This document shows, one piece after another, positions 34,868 through 42,887 of a stretch of DNA of 64,000 nt. The DNA comes from Rhodothermales bacterium (lineage in GTDB: Bacteria > Bacteroidota > Rhodothermia > Rhodothermales > Bin80): positions 1-64,000 of the forward strand of contig JANQES010000114.1 of the NCBI GenBank assembly GCA_028278205.1. The letters run 5' to 3'. Under the pieces are notes generated by a model that saw only the letters and a program-made list of their open reading frames with translations, ran no database searches and was not told where the DNA came from. The first letter of the stretch is position 1. The number at the start of each line of letters is the position of its first letter. The translations under genes were made by a program, and so were the position numbers.

Positions 34868-34905
34868 AAAAAAGCCGCGCCCCCGGCAAGAGGGCGCGGC
34901 GTGGG
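34868..34905 (-). terminator. Terminator downstream of ftsZ
   Basis: A 9-bp perfect stem GCCGCGCCC/GGGCGCGGC (34874-34882 with 34892-34900) is followed on the minus strand by a T6 run. It closes the dcw transcription unit. Confidence 0.85.
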
Positions 34906-35036
34906 TAGCACGTAAGCTGCGCGACGCAAAGCAACGCAGCCGAACCACAACCCTGCACGCCGCCGCGCGGCACGCAGGACCATCGGCCTTGCTCAAGGGC
35001 CGTTTTCCTGTTATCGAAAAACCTGCGGTTTTTCGA

Positions 35037-36287
35037 TTAGTCCATCATCTTACGCAAGAAGGCAGGGGTGTCTGTGTTGTCTTTGCGGATCCGCTCGGTG
35101 CCTCCTTCGAGTTCGTCTTTGTTCATCCGGCGGATCTTGCCCGGCGGCAACGCGGCCTCGTCGTCGAGAGGCTCAGCCGCCATCGACGGGGCCACCGCGC
35201 CGCGCCGTTCGTAAGCCGGGATGTCGAGAAACTTGAGGCTGTGCTCGCCTTTGTAATCGTAGACCGGATCGCTCAGCGGCACGGTCCGCCGGGCGGCCTT
35301 GGGCGGATGCTCTTTGTCGAAGCCCGTGGCGATGACCGTCACGCGCAGTTCGTCGCCCATCGCATCGTCGATGACGGTGCCGAAGATGACCTCGACGTCG
35401 TCGCCGGCTTCTTTCTGGATGATGCTCGTGGCGGCGGTGGCCTCGCGGATGCCCAGCGAGCGACCCGCCGTGATGTTGACCAGCACGTTGCGCGCGCCGC
35501 TTATCGAGAGACCGTCGAGCAGCGGGCTGGAGATGGCCTCGATGGCGGCCTTCTCGGCGCGGTTGTCGCCCTGGGCCGAGGCCGCGCCCATCAACGCCGT
35601 GCCGCCGTCTTGCATCGTCGTGCGGACATCGGCAAAGTCGAGGTTGATCAGGCCGTGGACGGTGATCAGGTCCGAGATGCCGCGCGTGGCGTTGTAAAGC
35701 ACCTCGTCGGCGCGTTTGAAGGCATCGATGAGGCTGGTCGAGTCGTCGGCGATGTCGAGCAGGCGTTCGTTGGGAATGACGATGAGCGTATCGACGTGCT
35801 GGCGCAGCCGTTCGATACCACGCAGGGCCATATCCATGCGCCGCCGCCCTTCACAATCGAACGGCTTGGTGACGATGGCCACGGTGAGCACGCCCAGACG
35901 CCGGGCGATCTCGGCCACGACGGGCGCCCCGCCGGTGCCGGTGCCGCCGCCCATCCCGGCGGTGATGAAAACCATGTCGAAGCCGTTGAGGCAGGCTTCA
36001 ACCTCGTCGTGATCTTCGGCGATGGCCTCTGCGCCGACCTCCGGGCGCGCGCCGGTGCCGAGGCCTTTGGTCAAGGCGCGCCCGGCCTGAATCTTGTGGA
36101 GCGCCTGGTTGACGCTGAGGGCCTGCGCATCGGTATTGATGGCAATAAATTCGACATCCTGGATGCCTTGATCGATCATGTTGTTGACGGCATTGCCGCC
36201 GCCGCCGCCGACGCCGATCACGCAAATCTTGGCCGCATCTTCTGCCGCGTCGTCAAACGCGAAGCGGGAGCCGAGTACCTGGTCCAT
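35037..36287 (-). CDS. ftsZ: Cell division GTPase FtsZ
   Basis: This 416-aa tubulin homologue polymerises into the Z-ring at midcell. The GTP-binding signature GMGGGTGTGGAPVVAEIARR, the early ICVIGVGGGGGNAVNNM loop and the T7-loop segment with NLDFADVRTTM are intact. The C-terminal peptide DTPAFLRKMMD is the conserved tail that binds FtsA. A good ribosome site (GGAGG) lies 9 nt upstream of the ATG. It is the last gene of the dcw cluster, 99 bp after ftsA; that gap contains two hairpins. Confidence 0.97.
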   Translation of the reverse strand: MDQVLGSRFAFDDAAEDAAKICVIGVGGGGGNAVNNMIDQGIQDVEFIAINTDAQALSVNQALHKIQAGRALTKGLGTGARPEVGAEAIAEDHDEVEACLNGFDMVFITAGMGGGTGTGGAPVVAEIARRLGVLTVAIVTKPFDCEGRRRMDMALRGIERLRQHVDTLIVIPNERLLDIADDSTSLIDAFKRADEVLYNATRGISDLITVHGLINLDFADVRTTMQDGGTALMGAASAQGDNRAEKAAIEAISSPLLDGLSISGARNVLVNITAGRSLGIREATAATSIIQKEAGDDVEVIFGTVIDDAMGDELRVTVIATGFDKEHPPKAARRTVPLSDPVYDYKGEHSLKFLDIPAYERRGAVAPSMAAEPLDDEAALPPGKIRRMNKDELEGGTERIRKDNTDTPAFLRKMMD

Positions 36288-36329
36288 GAGCTTTCCTCCG
36301 TTGTGGTTCGTTGTGTGCTGTGGGGCCTC

Positions 36330-36386
36330 CCCCGGTTGAGCAGCCGGGAGTTTGGGTTTTTTTCTTTTGGCGAGCCAAAAGAAAAA
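36330..36386. repeat. Two hairpins in the ftsA-ftsZ gap
   Basis: TTTTTCTTTTGGC at 36359-36371 is perfectly complementary to GCCAAAAGAAAAA at 36374-36386 (2-nt loop), ending exactly at the ftsA stop codon. A second stem (CCCGG/CCGGG, about 36330-36348) follows on the transcript. No U-run follows the first stem on the coding strand, so it is not a canonical terminator; RNA processing or stability control is possible. Confidence 0.7.
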
Positions 36387-37685
36387 TTACAATTCGTCAA
36401 ACCAGCCTTTCATGCGGGCTGAAATTTTATGGACGAGCGACGAGCCGCCCGACGGGCCGAAACCGCCGTCGCCGTGGACCGACACGCTGGCCAGACCGCG
36501 CTCATTGAAGTCGTTGAGGAACGGCGCCGCGCCCAGGATGTCGGGCTGCAAGCCGTAGAGCACCAGCCCGACGCCCGTGGCAAACTTCGGGTCGGTCACT
36601 TCTTCGACGAGGCCGCCGGCCAGCCCCGTGGGCAGGCCCACGCGGGTTTCCATACCCAGGATCTCCGCCCCGAGCGCCGCCGTGCCGTCGATGAGCGAGC
36701 CGCCGCCGGTGAGCACGCACCCGGCGGCCAGATGCCGCGAATAGCCGCTGCGTTTGATCTCGATGGCAGCGATCTCCAGGATTTCTTCCATCCTCGGCTG
36801 GATGATCTGCGCCAGCGTGCTGCGACTGATGCCTTTCTCCGGACGCCCGCCGATGCCGGGGATGCGGATCTCCTCGTCTTCATCGACCAGATCGACCAGC
36901 GCCATGCCGAAACGGCACTTGAGCGCCTCGGCCTGATCACGCATCACCCCGAGGCCCTTGCGGATGTCGTCGGTGACTTTGTTGCCCGCCACGGCGATGA
37001 CCGCCGTATGCCGGATCGTGCCGTCTTCGAAAACCGCGATGTCGGTCGTCCCGCCGCCGATGTCGATCAACGCCACGCCGACTTCTTTCTCGTCGGCATG
37101 CAACACCGAGAAGGACGAGGCCAGCGGCTCCAGCACGATGTCGGCCACCTGATAGCCGGCCTTTTCGATGCAGCGATAGATGTTCTTAGCCGCCGAGACC
37201 AGCCCGGTGATGATGTGGACGTTGGCCTCCAGGCGCACGCCGTTCATCCCCACAGGATCGAGCACGCCGTCCTGCCCATCGACGATAAATTCCTGCGGGA
37301 TCACGTGGAGGATCTCGCGGTCGGCAGGCATGGCCACGTGCGTGGTGTCTTCGATGAGACGGTGCACATCGCGCTTGGTGATCTCGTGATTGCGGTTGGC
37401 GATGGTGACCACGCCGCGGCTCTGGAAGCTCTGCACGTGATCGCCCGCGATGCCGACGATGACGCTCTGGACGGTCACGCCGGCGGCGCGTTCGGCCTCG
37501 CGGACGGCCTCCTGCACGGCGGCGACAGTCTTGTCGATGTTGACCACGACGCCGCGATTAAGGCCTTCGGATTCGGCCACGCCGACGCCGAGAATGTTGA
37601 TCCGGTCGAGGCTGTCGGCCTCGGCGACGACGGCACACACTTTCGTGGTGCCGATGTCCATGCCTACGACGATGCGTTCTTTCAT
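36387..37685 (-). CDS. ftsA: Cell division protein FtsA
   Basis: This 432-aa actin-like ATPase tethers FtsZ filaments to the membrane. Signatures include VVGMDIGTTKVCAVVAE (phosphate 1), VALIDIGGGTTDIAVFEDG (phosphate 2) and CVLTGGGSLIDGTAAL (adenosine). The SHS2/1C insert region follows residue 85. The end (SSLVHKISARMKGWFDEL) is the amphipathic membrane-targeting helix. It is separated from ftsQ by 183 bp that contain a short-word hairpin. Confidence 0.97.
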   Translation of the reverse strand: MKERIVVGMDIGTTKVCAVVAEADSLDRINILGVGVAESEGLNRGVVVNIDKTVAAVQEAVREAERAAGVTVQSVIVGIAGDHVQSFQSRGVVTIANRNHEITKRDVHRLIEDTTHVAMPADREILHVIPQEFIVDGQDGVLDPVGMNGVRLEANVHIITGLVSAAKNIYRCIEKAGYQVADIVLEPLASSFSVLHADEKEVGVALIDIGGGTTDIAVFEDGTIRHTAVIAVAGNKVTDDIRKGLGVMRDQAEALKCRFGMALVDLVDEDEEIRIPGIGGRPEKGISRSTLAQIIQPRMEEILEIAAIEIKRSGYSRHLAAGCVLTGGGSLIDGTAALGAEILGMETRVGLPTGLAGGLVEEVTDPKFATGVGLVLYGLQPDILGAAPFLNDFNERGLASVSVHGDGGFGPSGGSSLVHKISARMKGWFDEL

Positions 37686-37742
37686 GGTGCTGGCCCGTTC
37701 AGTATCAAAGAGTTCGTAGGGTGTGGGGGTTTATTTTTGGGT

Positions 37743-37821
37743 TGGTCACTGGTCACTAGTCATTGGTCACTGGTGAGGGTGCGTTCCAAAAACCAGTGAC
37801 CAGTGACCGATGACCAGTGAC
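37743..37821. repeat. Short-word inverted repeat (word GGTCACT) in ftsQ-ftsA gap
   Basis: The left arm (37743-37775) is TGGTCACTGGTCACTAGTCA plus a further copy. The right arm (37791-37821) is CCAGTGACCAGTGACCGATG plus ACCAGTGAC. The same word is used at 38687-38747 on the other side of ftsQ. Confidence 0.9.
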
Positions 37822-37868
37822 AGACATCAAGGGTAGCAAGCGGCGAGACGATCAGGATTTCCTGAATC

Positions 37869-38678
37869 TCACTCACTGGCTTCCCTTGTCACGATCTGGC
37901 CGTCAAAACGAAGATCAATCACAGAAAAGCGTTGGTCGGGTTGCGGGAGGATGGCCTGGTGCCAGAAAGCCCGCAGCCGTCCGAGCTTTTCTTCAAAGCC
38001 GTCGCGGCCCAGCCATACCTGGAAGGAGCCGCGCGCGCCCGCCGGGGTCGTGTGCAACCGGAGTTCGCCGGAGGGCGCCACTTCGAGTTCAGAGACCAGC
38101 GCGTTGGTCTCGGCATCGAGCCGGGCAAAGACGTCGAGGAATTCGCGCATCGTCTCGTTGGGCAGACGCCGCACAGGGTGATAGCGCTCGCGCAGCCCGC
38201 GTACGAGCGGCAGGTCGTAGATGGCCTCCGAGGCCAGCGGCATGGCAAAGCCGGAGCGGTCGAGGTAGTGCGCAGGCCGCCCGCGCCGGTCCATCACCAG
38301 CACCAGCGGCGCGCGTTCTTGCACGACGATGCGCAGCGTGCCGGTGGGCCAACGCGTAGCCGAAGCCGCGCGCACCCACGGATGCCGCCGCACCCGATCC
38401 GCCACCATCGCAGGATCGACGTCGAGGAGCACTAGCCCGGTATCCACCCGTGCCAGTTCCATCAGCGCCGTCGAGTCGGCGTGCTGATAGCCGGCCAGGT
38501 CGATGCGCTCGACGCGCAGGCTCGCCAACCACTGCCATCCGAACACCCCGCCGAAGCCCAGCGCCGCCACAGCCAGAACCAGAACCACAGTCCGCAGGAG
38601 ACTCCGGCGGTCGCGTTTCTTTTTCTTGCGCTTCGGCGCGCGCTTTGTGTTGGATTTCGTGTTTTGCTTCTTCGCCAT
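37869..38678 (-). CDS. ftsQ: Cell division protein FtsQ/DivIB
   Basis: This 269-aa protein has a strongly basic cytosolic tail (AKKQNTKSNTKRAPKRKKKK), one membrane helix (TVVLVLAVAALGFGGVFGW) and a POTRA domain (LRVERIDLAGYQHADSTAL). A beta domain with RHPWVRAASATRWPTGTLRI follows. FtsQ links early and late divisome proteins through FtsL/FtsB. The position between murC and ftsA confirms identity. Both flanks of the gene carry the same GGTCACT short-word hairpin, as if a repeat had framed it. Confidence 0.92.
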   Translation of the reverse strand: MAKKQNTKSNTKRAPKRKKKKRDRRSLLRTVVLVLAVAALGFGGVFGWQWLASLRVERIDLAGYQHADSTALMELARVDTGLVLLDVDPAMVADRVRRHPWVRAASATRWPTGTLRIVVQERAPLVLVMDRRGRPAHYLDRSGFAMPLASEAIYDLPLVRGLRERYHPVRRLPNETMREFLDVFARLDAETNALVSELEVAPSGELRLHTTPAGARGSFQVWLGRDGFEEKLGRLRAFWHQAILPQPDQRFSVIDLRFDGQIVTREASE

Positions 38679-38686
38679 GTTTTATT

Positions 38687-38747
38687 TGGTCATTGGTCAC
38701 TGGTTTATTTGATTCCACCAGTGACCAATGACTAGTGACCAGTGACT
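38687..38747. repeat. Short-word inverted repeat (word GGTCACT) in murC-ftsQ gap
   Basis: TTGGTCATTGGTCACTGGTT (38687-38706) is complementary to CCACCAGTGACCAATGACTA and AGTGACCAGTGAC (38716-38746). The right arm reaches the murC stop codon at 38746. Confidence 0.9.
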
Positions 38748-40149
38748 ATCCCAACTTTTCCAAAAACGCTCGCGCTGCGCGCCAGATATCGCCGGCGCCG
38801 AGGAAGACGACGACGTCGCCTCGGCGGGCGAGGCCGGCCAGGGCCTCCGGAAGCGTTGCTTTGTCCTGCACGTAATGGACGTCGCGATGGCCGCGCCGGG
38901 CAGCCAGGTCGGCGATGAGCCGGCCATCGACGCCTTCGAGCGGCTCCTCGCGCGCGCCGTAGACATCTGTGACCACCAGCACGTCGGCGTTGAAAAACGA
39001 GCGGGCGAAATCTTCCTTAAAATCTGCCGTGCGCGAATACAGATGCGGCTGGAAGACCGCCACGAGACGCCGCTCGGCAAAACCATCGCTGGCCGCCTTG
39101 AGCGTGGCGACGACCTCGGTCGGATGGTGCGCGTAGTCGTCGATGACGAGCACCCCGGCGGCTTCGCCGATCTGCTGAAAGCGTCGCTGCACGCCGGTGA
39201 AGCGCGCCAGCCCCGCCCGGATCTTGTCAAAATCGATGTCGAGTTCGCGCCCGATGGCGACGGCGGCCAGGGCATTTTGCACGTTGTGCAGACCCGGCGC
39301 TTTCAGTTCGATGTCGCCGAGGGGTTCGTCGCTGGCCAGCACGCGGAAGCGCGTGATCAGGCCGTCTTGCTCGACGCCCTCGGCCCGCACCATGGCCTGC
39401 CGCGCCGTGCCGTAAGTGACGAGCCGCCGCTCGATGCCATCGACAATTTCCTGCACTACCGGATCGTCGAGACAGACGATGGCGGCGCCGAAAAAGGGCA
39501 CCGAGTTGGCAAACTGAAGGAACGCCGCCTTGATATCGTCGAGATCTTTGTAGATGTCGAGATGATCGGCCTCGATGGTCGTGATGACGGCCAGCGACGG
39601 CGTCAATCGGAGGAACGTCCGGTCGTATTCATCGGCTTCGATGATGATGATGTCGCCCTCGCCGGAGACGGCATTCGAGCCGAAAACCGTCACTTTGCCG
39701 CCGACGATGATGGTCGGGTCGAAGCCGCCTTCGGAGACGACCAGGCCGGTCATCGACGTGGTCGTCGTCTTGCCGTGCGTCCCGGCGATGCCGATGCCGA
39801 ATTTCATCCGCATCAACTCGCCGAGCATCTCCGAGCGCGGAATCAGCGGAATGCGCCGCCCCTCGGCTTCGATGGTCTCCGGATTCTGCTTCGGATTGAC
39901 CGCCGAGGAATACACCACCACGTCGGCATCGCTGAGTTGATCGGCGGCGTGGCCTTCATAAACCACCGCGCCGAGCGCTTCGAGCCGGTCGGTGACGTCG
40001 CTTTTTTTGAGATCCGATCCCGTAATTCGATACCCCCGGTCGAGCAGCACCGCGGCAATCGAACTCATGCCGATGCCGCCGATGCCCACCATATGCACGT
40101 GGCGGATCCGGCCCAGCGAAGGTTGTCGTCGTCGTTCTATTTCGGTCAT
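38746..40149 (-). CDS. murC: UDP-N-acetylmuramate-L-alanine ligase MurC
   Basis: The start at 40149 (MTEIERRRQPSLGRIRHVHM) is more plausible than 40182. The ~467-aa cytosolic ligase adds L-Ala to UDP-MurNAc. It shows the N-terminal Rossmann HMVGIGGIGMSSIAAVLLDR, the ATP loop GIAGTHGKTTTTSM, the central EADEYDRTFLRLTP and the C-terminal DDYAHHPTEVVATLKAA, all diagnostic of MurC rather than MurD/E/F. It is in the dcw cluster after murG, with an unusually long 312-bp gap that is filled by a nested palindrome. Confidence 0.96.
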   Translation of the reverse strand: MTEIERRRQPSLGRIRHVHMVGIGGIGMSSIAAVLLDRGYRITGSDLKKSDVTDRLEALGAVVYEGHAADQLSDADVVVYSSAVNPKQNPETIEAEGRRIPLIPRSEMLGELMRMKFGIGIAGTHGKTTTTSMTGLVVSEGGFDPTIIVGGKVTVFGSNAVSGEGDIIIIEADEYDRTFLRLTPSLAVITTIEADHLDIYKDLDDIKAAFLQFANSVPFFGAAIVCLDDPVVQEIVDGIERRLVTYGTARQAMVRAEGVEQDGLITRFRVLASDEPLGDIELKAPGLHNVQNALAAVAIGRELDIDFDKIRAGLARFTGVQRRFQQIGEAAGVLVIDDYAHHPTEVVATLKAASDGFAERRLVAVFQPHLYSRTADFKEDFARSFFNADVLVVTDVYGAREEPLEGVDGRLIADLAARRGHRDVHYVQDKATLPEALAGLARRGDVVVFLGAGDIWRAARAFLEKLG

Positions 40150-40189
40150 GATTTTTACGTATTTCGTATGAACGCCGGTCAAATGCGCA

Positions 40190-40432
40190 GACTAATGCTC
40201 TTTTAGATTTTAATCGGGTAATCGAGTTGACACTGGAATTCCCCCTTCGAAGGGGGACAGCGGCGCGCAGCGAAGGCGGAGCGACGCAGGGGGATGTTGG
40301 CGCGGCTTGCTGAAAACCTCTCATCAAGCCGCGCCAACATCCCCCGCCCCTCCTTCGTCGGGGCACCCCCTTCAAAGGGGGACTCTCTGGTGCCAGGCTC
40401 TTACCCGATTAATATGTAAAAGAGCATTAGCT
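40190..40432. repeat. Long nested inverted repeat in murG-murC gap
   Basis: The outer layer is TTTTAGATTTTAATCGGGTA against ACCCGATTAATATGTAAAAG. The next is CCCCCTTCGAAGGGGG (about 40243) against CACCCCCTTCAAAGGGGG (ending about 40382). The inner layer is GGGGGATGTTGGCGCGGCTT against AAGCCGCGCCAACATCCCCC, a perfect 20-bp pair around a short CTGAAAACCTCTCATC loop. The whole is about 240 bp with no coding potential and would form a large cruciform or RNA hairpin inside an essential operon. Confidence 0.88.
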
Positions 40433-40461
40433 TGCGTTTTTTACATCGAATCAGCGGTGCG

Positions 40462-41589
40462 TTACAGTTCCTGGCTCGACCCATCCTGCCATCCCACCAG
40501 CCGCAGCACGTCGCGGGCGATGCGTTCGGCGGCGTCGGGGTGGGCGGCGGCGCGGGCGGCTTCGGCCATCTCGGCCCGGCGCGGCGCGTCTTTCAAGAGC
40601 GCAGGCGCCTTTTCGACGAGCGCGGCGTCGAGGTCGGTCTCCGGCGCCAGGAGGGCTGCGCCGGCGCGTTCCATGCTCTGGGCATTTTTGGTTTGATGAT
40701 CTTCGGCCACGTTGGGCGAAGGCACCAGGATGGCCGGCGTGCCGGTGACCATCAACTCGCTACAGGTGATGGCCCCGGCGCGGCAGAGCGCGAGGTCGGC
40801 GGCGGCATAGGCCAGATCCATCCGATCCACATATTCGAGCAAACGCAGGCGTTCGTGCTCTTCCTCTTCGACGCGGGCGCGCAGGCGCTCGTAATAGAGC
40901 TTGCCCGTCTGCCAGATGACGTAGGTGTCTTCATCGGCCAGGAGCGCGGCGAGGTGTTTTTCCATCGCCGTATTGAGCGCCAGACTGCCGAGCGATCCGC
41001 CGAAGACGAACAGCAGCGAGGCGCCCTCAGGCACGTCGAAGGCCGCGCGGGCCTGGGCATGCTCGGCTTCGAGCAAGGCGGCGCGCGTGGGATTGCCGCT
41101 GAGGCGACATTTCTCCGCCGGAAACCACCCCTTCGCCTCCGGAAAGGCGATGTGGATCTGCGCAGCGCGTTTCGCCAGCAGGCGGTTGGTCACCCCGGCG
41201 TAGGCATTTTGCTCTTGCACCACCACCGGGCGCTTGCGCAAACTCGCCGCCATCAACACCGGCCCGGAGACGTATCCGCCCGTGCCCACCGCCACGTCGG
41301 CATCGAAGTCGCCGACGAGCGCCCAGCTCTGGGCCAATCCCTTGATCAGCTTGAACGGAAAGCTCAGGTTGCGCAGCGGCTGCTTGCGATGAAAGCCGCT
41401 GACGGTGATCGGGTGGATGGCGTAGCCGGCTTTGGGCACGGCATCCCATTCCAGGTGATCCTCCGTCCCGGCGAAGGCAATGGCGGCTTCGGGCTCGATA
41501 GCCCGGATGGCATTGGCAATGGCGATGGCCGGATAGACGTGCCCGCCGGTGCCGCCACCGGCCAAAAGAATGCGTGGGGCTCTTTTCAT
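40462..41589 (-). CDS. murG: UDP-GlcNAc transferase MurG
   Basis: The start at 41589 (MKRAPRILLAGGGTGGHVYPA) matches the family N-terminus; the upstream Met at 41616 would add nine residues. The ~375-aa GT28 enzyme adds GlcNAc to lipid I, giving lipid II at the inner face of the membrane. GGGTGGHVYPA, the acceptor-side FVFGGSLGSLALN and the donor-site CRAGAITCSELMVTGTPAIL are all present. Spacing to ftsW upstream is 49 bp. Confidence 0.95.
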   Translation of the reverse strand: MKRAPRILLAGGGTGGHVYPAIAIANAIRAIEPEAAIAFAGTEDHLEWDAVPKAGYAIHPITVSGFHRKQPLRNLSFPFKLIKGLAQSWALVGDFDADVAVGTGGYVSGPVLMAASLRKRPVVVQEQNAYAGVTNRLLAKRAAQIHIAFPEAKGWFPAEKCRLSGNPTRAALLEAEHAQARAAFDVPEGASLLFVFGGSLGSLALNTAMEKHLAALLADEDTYVIWQTGKLYYERLRARVEEEEHERLRLLEYVDRMDLAYAAADLALCRAGAITCSELMVTGTPAILVPSPNVAEDHQTKNAQSMERAGAALLAPETDLDAALVEKAPALLKDAPRRAEMAEAARAAAHPDAAERIARDVLRLVGWQDGSSQEL

Positions 41590-41638
41590 GGGGAATAGTG
41601 AGTGGGATGTGGCCAATGGGGAATGTTTTGGCCCTTCC

Positions 41639-42796
41639 CTATTTCGCTTGTCTCGAAATATTGAGCAGGATGCCGATGATCACCCCGGTGGCAATCATCG
41701 AGGTGCCGCCGTAGGAGACCAGCGGCAGCGGCAGGCCCGTCACCGGCAACAGCCCGCAGGCCACCCCGGCGTGGATGAAGCCGTAGAGCGCCACCATCGT
41801 CGTATACCCGACGGCCAGGAACAACCCCAGTGGATCGGGCGCGTGCCGGGCTATCCGAAGAAAACCCCGAAACAACAGCAGCACGAACAGCCCCAGCAGG
41901 CCCAACGCACCCACCATGCCGTATTCCTCCGCGATGATGGCAAAGATGAAGTCGTTGTAGGGCGCCGGTAGAAAATCGCGTTGCACACTCTTGCCCGGCC
42001 CGCGTCCGGCCAGCCCTCCCTGGGCAAAGGCGATGCGGGCTTGCCGGGCCTGATAGCCCTCAGCCTGCGAGCTAAACACCTCCTCGGTTTGTGTGTGGGG
42101 GAAGATCTTGACACCGAGGTAGGCCTCGACGCGCGCCGCCCGGTTGGGCGAGATCAGCAGCAGTATCAACGCGCACACCGCGCCGGCAGCCGTCAAGCTG
42201 CCCAGATGCAACACGCTCGCTCGTCCGATAAAGCTCATCAGCCCCACCGAGACCAGCACCAGCGCCGCCGTCGAGAGGTCTTCAACACCGATCAAGACAA
42301 TCGATAGAAAGACCCACAGAAAGATGGGCGCGAAGGCCCGGCTGAAGCTTTTGACGTATTGTTGTTTGTGCGCCAGCAGCACGCCCACGTAGAGCACGAG
42401 CGCCACCTTCGCCAGGTCGGACGGCTGAAGGCTCACCGGGCCGAGACGCAACGCGCGGGTGGCGCCGCCTTGCGTGACGCCGAAGACTTGAACCAGCACC
42501 AGCAGCACCAGCGAGGCGATCAGCGCCGGCCTCGCCCAGCGTGCCAGCGTCTTATAATCGATGACGCTGAAGACGGCCACGGCGCCGAGCGCCAGGACGA
42601 GGCGGATGGCATGCCGCAGCAAAAAGCGCTCGGTGTCGCCGCCGGCTTTGGTCTCGGCCAGGAACGAGATGGCGCTGTAGACCGCCACGATGCCCACGGC
42701 GCCGAGCACCAGCACAATCCAGAGGACGTATTTGTCGGCGGGCGCCGCCGGGTTCGTCAGCCGCTGCCAGATCGTCGTTTTTTTCTTTTTACTCAT
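41639..42796 (-). CDS. ftsW: SEDS peptidoglycan glycosyltransferase FtsW
   Basis: The start at 42796 (MSKKKKTTIWQRLTNPA) is preferred; the open frame upstream only reads repeat sequence (QRETRNQKPETQR). The ~385-aa protein has about ten membrane helices. The SEDS signatures GRGPGKSVQRDFLPAPYNDFI (split here by helix positions) and the near-terminal GLPLPLVSYGGTSMIATGV are clear. FtsW polymerises lipid II at the septum together with FtsI, encoded in the same cluster. RodA is excluded by context. Confidence 0.94.
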   Translation of the reverse strand: MSKKKKTTIWQRLTNPAAPADKYVLWIVLVLGAVGIVAVYSAISFLAETKAGGDTERFLLRHAIRLVLALGAVAVFSVIDYKTLARWARPALIASLVLLVLVQVFGVTQGGATRALRLGPVSLQPSDLAKVALVLYVGVLLAHKQQYVKSFSRAFAPIFLWVFLSIVLIGVEDLSTAALVLVSVGLMSFIGRASVLHLGSLTAAGAVCALILLLISPNRAARVEAYLGVKIFPHTQTEEVFSSQAEGYQARQARIAFAQGGLAGRGPGKSVQRDFLPAPYNDFIFAIIAEEYGMVGALGLLGLFVLLLFRGFLRIARHAPDPLGLFLAVGYTTMVALYGFIHAGVACGLLPVTGLPLPLVSYGGTSMIATGVIIGILLNISRQAK

Positions 42797-42803
42797 ACTT
42801 CGT

Positions 42804-42887
42804 TGGGTTTCTGGTTTCTGGTTTCTGGTTTCTCGTTGTTTGTTTCTAACCAGAAACCAGAAACGAGAAACTCGCAACCAGAAACCC
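42804..42887. repeat. Short-word inverted repeat (word GGTTTCT) in murD-ftsW gap
   Basis: The left arm is four copies of TTTCTGG-type 7-nt words (42804-42836). The right arm is the inverse CCAGAAA words (42848-42887) and ends at the murD stop codon. It makes up nearly all of the 91-bp gap. Confidence 0.9.

Larger units (their letters stand above)
34539..35036. other. Intergenic region rich in repeats (about 500 bp)
   Basis: This stretch between ftsZ and the acetyltransferase gene holds a one-armed GGATGCGGGATGCC repeat (34557-34584), a nested palindrome (34608-34806), the ftsZ terminator and a small hairpin at the ftsZ stop codon. No gene is seen. Confidence 0.7.
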
